Source: Shewanella indica
GTDB lineage: Bacteria > Pseudomonadota > Gammaproteobacteria > Enterobacterales > Shewanellaceae
Reading direction: 5' to 3'
DNA length: 64,000 nt
Assembly: GCF_002836975.1 (NCBI RefSeq)
Contig: NZ_NIJK01000038.1
Coordinates: 49,830-113,829 of the forward strand
Program-made: the position numbers and the translations under genes
In this document: piece by piece, positions 20,966-30,883 of the stretch
Position numbering within the stretch: position 1 is the stretch's first letter
How the letters are laid out: each line of letters begins with the position of its first letter
Notes under the pieces: generated by a model
The model's database searches: none
What the model was told of the DNA's origin: nothing
Seen by the model: only the letters and a program-made list of their open reading frames with translations

Positions 20966-21952
20966 ATGATGAAAATGGATAACTCGAGTAAACCAAACCT
21001 TTGGGGGTTGGGTTGCGCTCTCCCCTTATTGTTTTTGTTGGCCTTTGTGGCCGAAGCCACCCCATGGGACGACAAGGATCCGACCGAGGTTGAAGCCATT
21101 CTGGATGCCAAGTTTGCTGAAGGAAAATATTCTCCCAAGGGTGCTGACAGCTGCCTGATGTGCCACAAAAAGAACCAGAAAGTGATGGCGCTTTTTGATG
21201 GTGTCCACGGCAACCCCAATGTTGCTCAATCTCCGATGGCCGATCTGCAATGCGAAGCCTGCCACGGCCCCATGGGAAAACACAACCGCGGTGGTAAGGA
21301 GCCGATGATCACCTTTGGTGCCGACTCGCCGGTACCGACCGACAAACAGAACAGCGTCTGCCTCAGTTGCCACCAGGATGAACAACGCCTGGGCTGGAGT
21401 GCCAGCCACCACGACACCGCCGGAGTCTCCTGTGCCAGCTGTCACCAAGTGCACACAGGCCAGGATCCCATCCAGAGCCGTGAAACCGAAGTCGCCGTTT
21501 GCAGCAGTTGTCACTCAGAGCAACGTGCCGACATTCACAAACGCTCCGCTCATCCGATACGCACAGAGCAGATGGTCTGCAGCGACTGCCACAATCCTCA
21601 CGGCAGCTTGGGGGATGCCAGCTTGAAACAGATGACGGTCAACGAAAACTGTTACAGCTGCCACGCCGAGAAGCGTGGGCCCAAGCTGTGGGAACACGCT
21701 CCGGTTACAGACAACTGCGCCAGCTGTCACAACCCTCATGGCAGCGTCAACGAAGCCATGCTGCTGGCCAAACCGCCTCAGTTGTGTCAGCAGTGCCATG
21801 CCTCCGACGGCCATGCAGCCAGAGCCTACTTCCCGGCCAATGAGCAAACCGGCTTGATGCCCAACGCCTATAACGCCGGCAACTCCTGCCTGAACTGCCA
21901 CACCCAGGTGCATGGTTCCAACCATCCATCCGGCAAACTCTTGCAGCGATAA
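20966..21952 (+). CDS. mtrD: MtrD periplasmic decaheme cytochrome
   Basis: This 328-residue c-type cytochrome is the paralogue of MtrA. It is predicted to sit inside the porin MtrE and carry electrons from the periplasm across the outer membrane. It has an N-terminal export signal (hydrophobic about 13-28, cleavage after AEA) and ten CXXCH sites, the first at residue 63 (CLMCH) and the last CLNCH near the end. The ending [15 protein letters not shown] is nearly the same as in MtrA. Three ATG codons lie close together at the start (20966, 20969, 20975) after an AGGA site. mtrE follows 10 bases later. The gene opens the mtrDEF-omcA unit. Confidence 0.93.
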   Translation: MMKMDNSSKPNLWGLGCALPLLFLLAFVAEATPWDDKDPTEVEAILDAKFAEGKYSPKGADSCLMCHKKNQKVMALFDGVHGNPNVAQSPMADLQCEACHGPMGKHNRGGKEPMITFGADSPVPTDKQNSVCLSCHQDEQRLGWSASHHDTAGVSCASCHQVHTGQDPIQSRETEVAVCSSCHSEQRADIHKRSAHPIRTEQMVCSDCHNPHGSLGDASLKQMTVNENCYSCHAEKRGPKLWEHAPVTDNCASCHNPHGSVNEAMLLAKPPQLCQQCHASDGHAARAYFPANEQTGLMPNAYNAGNSCLNCHTQVHGSNHPSGKLLQR

Positions 21953-21962
21953 GGAGCTGAGT

Positions 21963-24074
21963 ATGGTTATCGAGAAACAGACACAGATGAAACTGTCACT
22001 GCTGGCGCTCACCATAGCCTGCGTGATGCAGCCTGCCTGGGCCGGTGGCTATTCGCTGCAACAGGTCAATCGCACCGAGCTCAAACAGGACAAGTGGAGT
22101 TGCGGCCAGTGCAAGTTGCCACAGGAAAGCCGCGGCACACTTGAAGCCGGTGTGGCCTACAATGACGGCGACAATGCTGTGTTTGCCAATACTAGTGGCA
22201 CAGATGCCGATGGCGCCACCGGGCACCTTGGCGGTGATGTCGTCTTTTATGGTGAGCGGGGTTACCGCACTCACATTGAAGCCGACAAACTGGGCTACGA
22301 CACCGGCAGCGCCAGCCTGAGCATGGGAAGACCCGGCCAATTTGATATCCGTCTTGGTTATCGCGCCTTGGCCAACTTCGGCCCGGACAATGGCATGAGC
22401 CCCTATATCAATCAGGACAACAGACTGATGTTGCCGGACAACTGGCAAGCAGCAGCCCTCACTTCGCAAATGCCTGGGCTTGATGACAGCCTGACAAGCC
22501 AGCGACTGGAAATGAAGCGGGATCGCTTCACGCTGGATGCCCATTACCTGGGCAGCTTTTATAAGGCGGGGCTCAATTACCGTCACGAGCAACGCGATGG
22601 CACCCGCCAAACCAACGGCAACTTTCTTACCAACTCCATGGCATTGGCCACCCGAGTGGATGACAGTACCGACGAGCTTGAAGCCAAACTCTATTTCAAA
22701 GGAAAAGGCTGGCTGGCCGGATTCAATTCGACCCTGAGCCAATACAGTAACGACTATCAGGCACTCTATTGGGAAAACGCATTCTTTCCCACATTCGGGG
22801 CCGCCTATAATGGCCAACTCGCCGACAATCCGGATAACAAGGCATTGAGAGTCGGCGCCGATCTGCAGTTATCCGAGGCCGGACATCAAATATTGATGCA
22901 CACGGCATTCACCCGCATGACTCAGGATCAGGCGCTGTTACCGGCCACCATCAATGGTCCTTCACCTCAGTTGCCCGCAATCGATGGCGACATGCAGGTC
23001 GATGTACTGGAACTCAAACTCAAGTATGCCGCTCGCCTCAGCAGAGGCTTGTCTGTTCGCGGTGGTTACGACTATCGCGACCGGGAAAACAAGACACAAC
23101 TTAAAGACTGGCCGCAGGTGAGCAGTGACAGCTGGCACCAGGGCAGCGCCACGCCCGCGGCCTATGACCACACCCGCCAAAGAGCCGATATCGCCTTCAA
23201 CTACCGTTTTACCCGCGCCCTGTCTCTTGACGCAGGTTACGAGTATGAGCACCACAGCTATAGCGATCTGGCGCGCGAATCCCTGTTCCAATCCAGCGTG
23301 TTTGCCAAGCTGAACCTGCGTGCCAGCCGCGATTGGCAGTTGTGGTTCAAAGGTGAACTCAGTGAGCGCAGTGGCGGCAGTTATCAGACATCCGAGCTGA
23401 GCCAAAGCCCCAATAATCCTTGGATGCGTCAGTATTGGTTGGCGGATAGAAAACAAACCCTGTTGCGACTGCAAAACGATTACCGCTTCAGCGATGCCCT
23501 GTCGTTCAGCCTGGCGCTGAATCATAAACAGCAAGACTACGATGAGACGCTTATCGGCCTGGATGAAGTCAGCAGTTGGGGCTACGGCCTCAGTGGCAAC
23601 TATCAATTCTCAGCCCAGTTTGGCCTCAATGCCTGGCTCAATCAGGACTGGCAGGATACAGATCAAACCGGCTCAGCCTCTTTCGGCCCCAGCGGTTGGT
23701 ACAGCCGTGCCAGCGACAGCAGCACTGTCGCCGGGTTCGGCATCTACTATAACGAATTGCTGGATAAACAACTGGATCTGGGCTTCGACTGGCAATATTC
23801 AAAAGGCGAAAGCGAGACGGATGTCAGCCAGGGGCTCACTCTGGATTACGGCGATTACTATTCACGTCGCCATACCTTCAACGCCTTTGCCAAGTATCAC
23901 TTCAGCGACAAGATGGCATTGAGGCTGGATTGGTTGTTTGAACACTATCAGGACAGTGACTGGCTCAATCAGGGATTAACCCCGGATAGCATCCCCAACG
24001 TACTCAGCTTTGGAGATCTTGGCCAGGACTATAACGCCCACTATCTGGGGCTGACACTGAGTTACTCCCTATAA
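21963..24074 (+). CDS. mtrE: MtrE outer-membrane porin of the MtrDEF conduit
   Basis: MtrE (703 residues) is the MtrB paralogue, a large beta-barrel expected to sheath MtrD. A signal peptide ends at AWA (about residue 27). The CXXC pair found in MtrB-type porins is present as CGQC (residues 47-50). Alternating aromatic and polar strands fill the rest, ending in a C-terminal strand LGLTLSYSL suited to outer-membrane insertion. The ATG at 21963 has an AAGGAG site; the frame is open further upstream inside mtrD, but that start lacks a site. Confidence 0.93.
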   Translation: MVIEKQTQMKLSLLALTIACVMQPAWAGGYSLQQVNRTELKQDKWSCGQCKLPQESRGTLEAGVAYNDGDNAVFANTSGTDADGATGHLGGDVVFYGERGYRTHIEADKLGYDTGSASLSMGRPGQFDIRLGYRALANFGPDNGMSPYINQDNRLMLPDNWQAAALTSQMPGLDDSLTSQRLEMKRDRFTLDAHYLGSFYKAGLNYRHEQRDGTRQTNGNFLTNSMALATRVDDSTDELEAKLYFKGKGWLAGFNSTLSQYSNDYQALYWENAFFPTFGAAYNGQLADNPDNKALRVGADLQLSEAGHQILMHTAFTRMTQDQALLPATINGPSPQLPAIDGDMQVDVLELKLKYAARLSRGLSVRGGYDYRDRENKTQLKDWPQVSSDSWHQGSATPAAYDHTRQRADIAFNYRFTRALSLDAGYEYEHHSYSDLARESLFQSSVFAKLNLRASRDWQLWFKGELSERSGGSYQTSELSQSPNNPWMRQYWLADRKQTLLRLQNDYRFSDALSFSLALNHKQQDYDETLIGLDEVSSWGYGLSGNYQFSAQFGLNAWLNQDWQDTDQTGSASFGPSGWYSRASDSSTVAGFGIYYNELLDKQLDLGFDWQYSKGESETDVSQGLTLDYGDYYSRRHTFNAFAKYHFSDKMALRLDWLFEHYQDSDWLNQGLTPDSIPNVLSFGDLGQDYNAHYLGLTLSYSL

Positions 24075-24093
24075 GAGCAAGAGGCGAAGAGCG

Positions 24094-26025
24094 ATGTCAA
24101 AGGAATACACCCCAAAAACTCCCCTGTTTTACCTAGGCGCGCCCCTGCTGACCGCCATGTTGGCTCTCTCAGGTTGCGGTGGTGATGATGGCAACCCGGG
24201 AACCCCCGGCGAACCGGGCGGCGAACCGGCAATGAATATCAGTAAGCTCAATATTGAGGTCAAGGAAACGGCCCTCGAAGAGGGCATTACCCGGGTAGAT
24301 TACCGGGTCACCAATCAGGATGATGAGCCGGTAGTCGGTATCCCCTCAGGACGCTTCATTGCCGCGCAGTTGTTGCCGGAAGGCAGCAGTGGGGCCGGCA
24401 ACAGCAGTGAGTGGCAGTATTTCACTTCAGAGACCTGCTCCAGCAGCTGTCCGGGCACCTATGTTGACCATAAAAATGGCAACTACTCCTACAGTTTCAG
24501 TGCCCCTTTCGACGGTATGAATGAGATAGCTGAAATCACCGGCGCCACCCACAGAGTGGTGATCAAACTCGGTGGTGATACGCTGGCAGATGGCACCGCA
24601 TTGCCGGTAACCAATGACCATTACGACTGGCAGCCACCTGCGGGTGCTCCGGCCTACAGCCGCAACATTGTCTCCATCGACACCTGTAACAGCTGTCACA
24701 ATGACCTGGCGTTTCACGGCGGTAACTATAACCAGGTGGAAACCTGTGTCACCTGCCACAATGCCACTCGGGTTAGCAATCCGGAAAACATCTTCCCGCA
24801 AATGATCCATGCCAAGCACCTGGCCGGATTCCCCAAACCCTTGTCTGACTGTCAGACCTGTCATAAAGAGGACGAAACCCTCAGCGAACAACACAACTGG
24901 TTCCGGGTGCCAACTATGGAGTCCTGTGGCAGCTGTCATAACGATATCGACTTCGTCAAAGGCGAAGGTCACCCGGCGCAAGCGGATAACAGCAATTGTG
25001 TCGCCTGCCACAATCCGGATTGGACCCGTGAAGTCCACGCCAATCAAGAGAACCTGGTGGCCCTTGGGCAATTCAAGGCCGAGGTCACCAACGCCAGTGT
25101 CAGCGGCACCAGTTTGAGCTTCTCGCTCAAGCTGAGTAACCCGCAGACAGGTGCAGCCTATAACGACAGCGCCGAAAAACAGGTGTTTGTCAGCGATCTC
25201 AGAGTCTATGCCAACTGGGGCACCAGCTTTGATTACGCCACCCGCTCTGCCCGTTCAATTAGGGTACATGAAGTGGCGCCGCTGTCCGGCAGTAATGGTG
25301 TCTATCAGTATCAGTTGGATGGACTGACCATTCCCGCCGGCAGTGAAGCCGATGCCGGTACCCTGGCGATTCAGGGTCGCGTCTGTGCCAGCCAAGGCAT
25401 GCTGGTCGACTGCAGTGACAACGCCGCCAGTGTGCTGGTTATCAAGTCGAGCCACCAGTCATTCAACATGGCCGGGCTCACTACGGCCGGGAGACGCCAG
25501 GTGGTCAGCAACGAAACCTGTGGCAGCTGTCATGGCGATCAGCAATTGAACTTCCACGGTGCTCGCAACGACTTGGCCGGTCAGTGTCAGCTGTGCCACA
25601 ACCCCAATATGCAAGCCGATGCCACTGCTGCCAATCCATCAGCGAGCAGCGCCGACTTCAAACAGCTGATCCATGCGTTGCACTCGGCACGCTACGAAGG
25701 ATTCGAGACGCTGCAGTTCCCGGGGAACATAGGCAACTGTGCTCACTGCCACAGCAAAGATGAAAATGGCGTGTTGAGTATGGCGCTGCCGCTCAAATCG
25801 GCGGTGCAACCCTTGAGCCTGAATGACGGCAGCTTCACCAGCCCCACGGCGGCAATCTGCAGTAACTGCCACCAGAGCGATGGTGCCCGCAACCATATGA
25901 CACAACAAGGGGCCGTGTTCCAAGGCGCTGAAGCCGATGCCAAGGCAGGAACAGAAAGCTGCGCCACCTGTCATGGGCAGGGTGGCCTGGCCGATGTCAC
26001 CAAGGTGCATCCTATCGCTCAGTAA
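24094..26025 (+). CDS. mtrF: MtrF outer-membrane decaheme lipoprotein
   Basis: MtrF (643 residues) is a cell-surface decaheme cytochrome of the MtrC/OmcA family. A lipobox LSGC places the lipidated cysteine at residue 28, followed by a Gly-rich linker. Five CXXCH sites (CNSCH to CVACH) and, after a second beta-barrel domain, five more (CGSCH to CATCH) give ten hemes in the four-domain layout known from the S. oneidensis structure. The CX8C pair CASQGMLVDC lies in the domain preceding the second heme set; in MtrC such a pair affects flavin binding. The gene follows mtrE by 19 bases. Confidence 0.92.
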   Translation: MSKEYTPKTPLFYLGAPLLTAMLALSGCGGDDGNPGTPGEPGGEPAMNISKLNIEVKETALEEGITRVDYRVTNQDDEPVVGIPSGRFIAAQLLPEGSSGAGNSSEWQYFTSETCSSSCPGTYVDHKNGNYSYSFSAPFDGMNEIAEITGATHRVVIKLGGDTLADGTALPVTNDHYDWQPPAGAPAYSRNIVSIDTCNSCHNDLAFHGGNYNQVETCVTCHNATRVSNPENIFPQMIHAKHLAGFPKPLSDCQTCHKEDETLSEQHNWFRVPTMESCGSCHNDIDFVKGEGHPAQADNSNCVACHNPDWTREVHANQENLVALGQFKAEVTNASVSGTSLSFSLKLSNPQTGAAYNDSAEKQVFVSDLRVYANWGTSFDYATRSARSIRVHEVAPLSGSNGVYQYQLDGLTIPAGSEADAGTLAIQGRVCASQGMLVDCSDNAASVLVIKSSHQSFNMAGLTTAGRRQVVSNETCGSCHGDQQLNFHGARNDLAGQCQLCHNPNMQADATAANPSASSADFKQLIHALHSARYEGFETLQFPGNIGNCAHCHSKDENGVLSMALPLKSAVQPLSLNDGSFTSPTAAICSNCHQSDGARNHMTQQGAVFQGAEADAKAGTESCATCHGQGGLADVTKVHPIAQ

Positions 26026-26034
26026 CAACAATAA

Positions 26035-26053
26035 GCCGCCCTTTAAGGGCGGC
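26035..26053 (+). other. Intercistronic hairpin between mtrF and omcA
   Basis: GCCGCCCTT / AAGGGCGGC forms a tight stem 10 bases past the mtrF stop with no T tract after it (AATAAC follows). It may partly end transcription or protect the upstream RNA rather than terminate fully. Confidence 0.55.
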
Positions 26054-26120
26054 AATAACAGGAAAGAGCCGGTATTTAAACACTGGCTCAGTCGTGCAAT
26101 CAAAGCAATGCAGGGAAATA

Positions 26121-28307
26121 ATGATGAAAAGCTCAAGACTGGTTAAAGGGCATACCCGCCTGGCATTGGCCACTCTGATGTCGCTGACGCTCATGGCATG
26201 TGGCAGTGACGGCAAGGATGGCGAAGACGGTAAGGACGGCGTGATCGGAGTGAATATCGATGCCACTCCGACACTCAAGGTCAAGTTTACCGACGCCAAA
26301 GTGGAAGCAGGTAAGGTCACGGTCGACTTTATGTTGACCAACGCCAATGGTGTGGCAGTGCTGGGTCTGAACAAAGACTATGACCTCAGATTTGGTATCG
26401 CTCAGCTGACACATGTGACCGAAACCATAGGTGAAGGCGAAGAAGCCAGAGAAGCCGACTGGGGATTCCAATGGCAAGCCTATATCAATAGCCTCAAACA
26501 ACCATCATCGGTTCCCGATGGGGTGGACAACCTCAGTCCATCGCCTCAGTATCAGGCTGGAGTCGAAGCCGCCAGCGCCTGCGAGACCTGCCTGGTCGAC
26601 AATGGTGACGGCAGTTATAGCTATAGTTATCAGGTCAATATTGCCGAAGTCACAGAGCCGCTGGCCATAGCTTATGATGCCGATGCCACTCAAAGGGCCA
26701 CGCTGGAACTGAAACTGCCTCAAATTACCGCCAATGCCCATTATGATTGGCAACCGTCCAGCGGCAAGACAGAAGGCATTCAGACCCGCAATGTGGTCGC
26801 CATAGATGCCTGTTACACCTGTCACCAACCGGACAGCCTGGAGCTGCACGGCGGACGGCGCATAGCGCTGGAAAACTGCGCCTCCTGCCATACTGCGACC
26901 TCTGGTGATCCTGAGTCGGGTAACAGCGTGGAGTTCACCTATCTGATCCACGCCATTCACCGCGGCGCAGAACGGCATACCTATGATGCCGATGGCAATG
27001 AAGTGCCGGCACCATACAAGATTGTCGGTTATGGCGGCAGCGTCCACGACTATGGTGTGGTCGGCTTCCCCCGTAAGCCTGCTTCAGACTGTAGCGTCTG
27101 TCACCAGGAAGGCAGTGGCACTCCGGCCAATGCCGACCTATTCAAGGCCGAGAAAAGCAATACTGCCTGTGTCGCCTGTCACACAGAAAAACCTTCATCC
27201 CACCACTCCAGCACTGATTGTATGGCTTGCCACAACACTGACAATACCTATCACGGTACCGGCAGCGCAGCCAAACGCCACGGTGATGTGATGCAAGCTT
27301 ACACTCTGGCGGCAGAGCTGAGCGTCAAGGTGTTGGAGGTCAGCAGCAACGCCGGCAAGATGACCTTTAAAGTGCAGGTGTTGGATAAAGACGGTAACGC
27401 CATGGAGCAAAGCTTTATCGATCAGAGCAGCCGTATGATAGTCGGCTGGGATATAGACAAGGACTACCCTGCCTATAACGAAGCCTCCTACAGCCAGCGC
27501 CGTATTCGTCTCAGTGAAGGCAGTTTTGACGCCACCAGCAAGAGCTATACGCTGACTCCGGCGTTTGATATGCCGGCAAACCCGGATGGCAAGAGCTTTG
27601 AAATCTGGTCGGCACTGGAAGCCTGCTTCAATAACGGCGGTTATGGTGTTGCCGATATTCAACTGACAGACTGTGCAACCGATGGAGTTCGCTCTGTGGC
27701 TATCCAGCAGGAACCCTACCGCTTTGTCTGGGGCAACAATGGTGTCGACAGCAGTATGGATGCCATGGCCCGCCGCGCCATCATAGACCCGACCAAGTGT
27801 CAGAGTTGTCATGGCAAGGAGATCCATCACTATGACAATGGCGTCAACTGCCAAACCTGCCATACACCGGATAAGACACTGCGAAATGATGCCGATTATC
27901 CCGGCGGCAAAATCCCCTCAAGCTTTGCCTGGAAGGCACACGAGCGTGAAGGCCACTTCCTCAAATATGCAGGGCTTAAGTCCGGCACTGTGCTGAAAAC
28001 CGATTGTGCCACCTGTCATGCAGAGTCCTCCGGCAGCGTCACAGGTATCACTCTGGGTAGGTCACCGGATCGCGTCTGGCGTTATGGTGACATCAGCAAT
28101 GGCGGCGCGGATATCTGGGTTTCCTCAGATGCCGGCTCCTGTTTGAGCTGCCACCAGCAGTACCTGAGTGATGCAGCCAAATCGCATATTCAGGCCAACG
28201 GCGGTATTCTGGATGGCATGGATGAAGCCGATGTCCGTAATCGTGCCAAAGAGGCCTGTGCCACCTGTCACACCCCGGCTCAGCTGATGACAGCACACGG
28301 CAATTAA
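26121..28307 (+). CDS. omcA: OmcA outer-membrane decaheme lipoprotein
   Basis: OmcA (728 residues from the first of two adjacent ATGs) is the surface cytochrome that works with MtrC on metal oxides and flavins. The lipobox LMAC puts the lipidated cysteine at residue 27. Ten CXXCH sites are split 5 + 5 (CYTCH to CMACH, CQSCH to CATCH). The CETC pair in the first barrel domain and the CX15C pair (CFNNGGYGVADIQLTDC) in the third are OmcA traits. The segments SSTDCMACHN, HYDNGVNCQTCHTPDK and SSDAGSCLSCHQ match S. oneidensis OmcA as recalled. The terminal heme reads CHTPAQLM where S. oneidensis has CHTPSQLM. A strong terminator ends the unit. Confidence 0.93.
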   Translation: MMKSSRLVKGHTRLALATLMSLTLMACGSDGKDGEDGKDGVIGVNIDATPTLKVKFTDAKVEAGKVTVDFMLTNANGVAVLGLNKDYDLRFGIAQLTHVTETIGEGEEAREADWGFQWQAYINSLKQPSSVPDGVDNLSPSPQYQAGVEAASACETCLVDNGDGSYSYSYQVNIAEVTEPLAIAYDADATQRATLELKLPQITANAHYDWQPSSGKTEGIQTRNVVAIDACYTCHQPDSLELHGGRRIALENCASCHTATSGDPESGNSVEFTYLIHAIHRGAERHTYDADGNEVPAPYKIVGYGGSVHDYGVVGFPRKPASDCSVCHQEGSGTPANADLFKAEKSNTACVACHTEKPSSHHSSTDCMACHNTDNTYHGTGSAAKRHGDVMQAYTLAAELSVKVLEVSSNAGKMTFKVQVLDKDGNAMEQSFIDQSSRMIVGWDIDKDYPAYNEASYSQRRIRLSEGSFDATSKSYTLTPAFDMPANPDGKSFEIWSALEACFNNGGYGVADIQLTDCATDGVRSVAIQQEPYRFVWGNNGVDSSMDAMARRAIIDPTKCQSCHGKEIHHYDNGVNCQTCHTPDKTLRNDADYPGGKIPSSFAWKAHEREGHFLKYAGLKSGTVLKTDCATCHAESSGSVTGITLGRSPDRVWRYGDISNGGADIWVSSDAGSCLSCHQQYLSDAAKSHIQANGGILDGMDEADVRNRAKEACATCHTPAQLMTAHGN

Positions 28308-28323
28308 ACTCAATATTGCTACC

Positions 28324-28350
28324 AAAGGGAGGCTTTCGCCTCCCTTTTTT
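28324..28350 (+). terminator. Terminator after omcA
   Basis: Stem AAAGGGAGGC / GCCTCCCTTT with a TTTC loop and T run, 17 bases past the omcA stop. It ends the mtrDEF-omcA unit. Confidence 0.9.
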
Positions 28351-28394
28351 ATGCAGCAAAATTCGTTAAAAAAGCCTTTAAAACACACGTTTTT

Positions 28395-28408
28395 TTGATC
28401 AGGATTAA
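28395..28408 (+). promoter_or_regulatory. FNR/EtrA-like box upstream of the OmcA/UndA-like gene
   Basis: TTGATCAGGATTAA matches TTGAT-N4-ATCAA at nine of ten positions. It is followed 51 bases on (start to start) by a CRP-like box, and the same pair recurs in front of mtrC. It could bind the FNR homologue EtrA or CRP. The 302-base gap omcA to 28610 holds this pair, a terminator and no gene. Confidence 0.5.
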
Positions 28409-28445
28409 CTTTTTTTGATCTAGCGGTATACCCCTAAAGAAATAG

Positions 28446-28462
28446 TCGGATCTTAATCACAT
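28446..28462 (+). promoter_or_regulatory. CRP-like box upstream of the OmcA/UndA-like gene
   Basis: TCGGATCTTAATCACAT matches 13 of 17 positions of TGTGATCTAGATCACAT, mainly in its right half. The corresponding position before mtrC carries a related sequence. Confidence 0.45.
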
Positions 28463-28609
28463 AACCCATCTAAAGTGACTGATTAATCCCCACCACTTGG
28501 GTAGCCTTGGCCTTGGAAAAATAATTCCACACACTTTCCATGGTTGATGAGATTTATTCTTATTTAACCTCTGGTTAGTGATGATTAAAATCACTTGCAG
28601 GGAAATATC

Positions 28610-30751
28610 ATGATGAAACGGTTTAATTTCAATGCCGCGACGAAAGCGATGTTGGGTGCCGGTTTGCTGTCTCTGATGCTGGCCGGTTGTGGCAGCGACG
28701 GTTCAGATGGCGAACCAGGTAAGCCAGGTCCTGTCGGCACACCTATAAGCAAAGTCAACACGCTGAAATCCAAGATTAATTCCGCGTCTGTAGACACCAA
28801 CGGCTTCCTGACAATCAACTTCAGCTTGTCTGATGCCAACGGCGCCGCCGTCTTTGGTTTGAAAAACACTGACATAGGCGCAGTCTCCTTCGGCCGTGTC
28901 GGCAGCGAAGATGAGATTGAAGGCCTGACCGATGTAGAAGGCCAAGCGAGAGAGATCTGGCTGAGCTACTTTAACAAAGACAAAGGTGATGGCTTCTACA
29001 CTGGCTCTTCCTACTTCCAGGGTAAAAACTGTGAAGACTGTCTGACCGACAATCAGGACGGCACCTACACACTGAAACTGAATAAAGCCATAGATACTCT
29101 GGGTAAATACGACTACAAGGCCGACATGGTCAACGGTATTTATCTTGGCATCAAGACAGCCAATGCGGCCAACGTTAATCTGGTTAACAACAGTTTCTTC
29201 TACTGGCAACCCTCTTCCGATACTACTCAGGCCAAACCCAAGCCGATTATCGCCGATGAAACCTGTCAAAGCTGTCACAGACCCGGTCATGATGGCGCAC
29301 TGGCCATGCACGGTGGCAAACACGTCACCCTGGAAAGCTGTACCTTCTGTCACACCGACTACAACAGCTACATGAAGGATGACAAGGACGAAAATGGCCA
29401 AGTGATCGGCAGCCACAAATTCGACGGCTCCATCAAAGGCATGGCACACGAAGTACACAGTCATGCCTTCTACAACGGTATTTTCCCGCAATCAGCCAGT
29501 AACTGTCAGACCTGTCACCAACCCAGTGAAACCCTGACCATGGCCGATGCCTGGAAAGCCGACAAGGATTCCGCAACCTGTCTGAATTGTCACAACAGCC
29601 CATATGCCGTGCCTTCCTGGCACTGGGATGCAGAAAACAGCCAGATTAAAGAAAAAGTGCAAAACTGTGTCTCCTGTCACAGCGACCCTGATGGCCAGGT
29701 TTTTGGTGCCGAACGCGCCCACTACAGCAACAACGACAGTGCTCAGGCCGCCAAAACCCGCGTCATTTTCAATAGCATGACCTATGATGAGGCCAGCAAG
29801 ACAGTCACGGCCAATATGACGGTCAAACACGGCGACACCAATGTGACGCTGGCGCAGATTGACTCCAGCCCATATAAATATGGCGGTTTCACCAGCGCCA
29901 TCGTCTTCAACGGTGTGGTCAAAGACGACTTCCTGGTTAACTACCAGAAAGTAGGTTACGACCACTTCAGTGAAGGCGCCGACGGCAGCATAGATGTCAC
30001 CTTCAGCGACGGCGACTTCAAAGTAGCCGAAGTCATGGGTACGCCAGAGGTTAAAGTAGCCTTGAGCAGCCAGCTGCATGTCTGTTTCGACGGTACTGGA
30101 ACCGTGGCCGATTGCGAATTTGATGCTGATGGAAAAATTACCAACTCCGGCCCTTACGTACCGTCTGACACAGCCTACTTCAATCTGGATGGCAGCAAAG
30201 TCGACGCTACCCCAAGGGTGCAACATGCCGAAATGACCGCTTGTCAGCAGTGTCACACTACTGCCATCAAGCACCGTTTCTCCAACGACATCGACGGTTG
30301 TGCCTCCTGCCATAACGGTACCCGCGACAAGAAGGGGGACGGCTCATCCAACCTGGCGTACATAGTGCATTCCAAGCACTACCTGTATGACAGCTCAGAC
30401 AATGGCTTCTTCAAGAAGACAGACTGTCAGACCTGTCACGGTAAAGACGGCTTCTCACTGAAGAAAATTGCCGCCGATGCCGCGCCGGTTGCCTTCGGCA
30501 AGACTGAAGATGGCACAGAACAGACTCTGGTATCGCCACAGACTGCCGCCTGCGCCAGCTGTCACCAACCGCCATACGGCCTGAGTGAAACCACTATCAA
30601 CCACATAGTGACCAATGGTGGTGTGATAGGTACAGGCCACGGTGTAGCTGCAAGTGATTATGACGCCCAGAAAGGCCAAGAAGCCTGCGCTACCTGTCAT
30701 ACAGACTCCCAGCTGTTGGAAGCTCACTCCAACTGGAGTTTCGATCACTAA
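28610..30751 (+). CDS. OmcA/UndA-family decaheme outer-membrane lipoprotein
   Basis: This 713-residue protein is a fourth surface cytochrome. It has lipobox LAGC (lipidated cysteine at residue 27) and ten CXXCH sites split 5 + 5 (CQSCH, CTFCH, CQTCH, CLNCH, CVSCH, then CQQCH, CASCH, CQTCH, CASCH, CATCH). The segment NCQTCHQPSETLTMADAWKADKD resembles UndA as recalled, while the CEDCLTDNQDG pair in the first domain resembles OmcA. UndA proper has eleven hemes, so the family assignment is left open. The ATG at 28610 follows a CAGGGA site shared with omcA and mtrC. It has its own promoter region and terminator, so it is probably a single-gene unit. Surface electron transfer to metal oxides or flavins is inferred. 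Confidence 0.88.
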   Translation: MMKRFNFNAATKAMLGAGLLSLMLAGCGSDGSDGEPGKPGPVGTPISKVNTLKSKINSASVDTNGFLTINFSLSDANGAAVFGLKNTDIGAVSFGRVGSEDEIEGLTDVEGQAREIWLSYFNKDKGDGFYTGSSYFQGKNCEDCLTDNQDGTYTLKLNKAIDTLGKYDYKADMVNGIYLGIKTANAANVNLVNNSFFYWQPSSDTTQAKPKPIIADETCQSCHRPGHDGALAMHGGKHVTLESCTFCHTDYNSYMKDDKDENGQVIGSHKFDGSIKGMAHEVHSHAFYNGIFPQSASNCQTCHQPSETLTMADAWKADKDSATCLNCHNSPYAVPSWHWDAENSQIKEKVQNCVSCHSDPDGQVFGAERAHYSNNDSAQAAKTRVIFNSMTYDEASKTVTANMTVKHGDTNVTLAQIDSSPYKYGGFTSAIVFNGVVKDDFLVNYQKVGYDHFSEGADGSIDVTFSDGDFKVAEVMGTPEVKVALSSQLHVCFDGTGTVADCEFDADGKITNSGPYVPSDTAYFNLDGSKVDATPRVQHAEMTACQQCHTTAIKHRFSNDIDGCASCHNGTRDKKGDGSSNLAYIVHSKHYLYDSSDNGFFKKTDCQTCHGKDGFSLKKIAADAAPVAFGKTEDGTEQTLVSPQTAACASCHQPPYGLSETTINHIVTNGGVIGTGHGVAASDYDAQKGQEACATCHTDSQLLEAHSNWSFDH

Positions 30752-30763
30752 TACTTAACCCTA

Positions 30764-30790
30764 AAGAGAGGCTTCGGCCTCTCTTTTTTT
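30764..30790 (+). terminator. Terminator after the OmcA/UndA-like gene
   Basis: Stem AAGAGAGGC / GCCTCTCTT with a TTCG tetraloop and a run of T, 13 bases past the stop. Confidence 0.9.
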
Positions 30791-30832
30791 ATCTGTCAAA
30801 TTGTTAAAATCGAATTAAAAAACAGCGTTTTT

Positions 30833-30846
30833 TTGATCGAGATTAA
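30833..30846 (+). promoter_or_regulatory. FNR/EtrA-like box upstream of mtrC
   Basis: TTGATCGAGATTAA matches TTGAT-N4-ATCAA at nine of ten positions and resembles the box at 28395 in sequence and setting (preceded by CG and a T run). The 310-base gap before mtrC holds this promoter module and no gene. Confidence 0.5.
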
Positions 30847-30883
30847 GTTTTTCCTACCAGCTCAAATACCTCTTTATAAATAG

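Noticed and set aside
21996..22817. Minus-strand frame of 273 codons opposite mtrE
   Set aside because: It is a shadow of the MtrE coding sequence with no start signal or domain.
28409..28424. Second TTGATC just after the FNR-like box upstream of the OmcA/UndA-like gene
   Set aside because: The right half (CGGTA) does not match ATCAA, and the element is not repeated in front of mtrC.
28578..28594. GTGATGATTAAAATCAC as a possible CRP site
   Set aside because: The half sites are separated by nine bases instead of six, and it lies too close to the start codon for activation.
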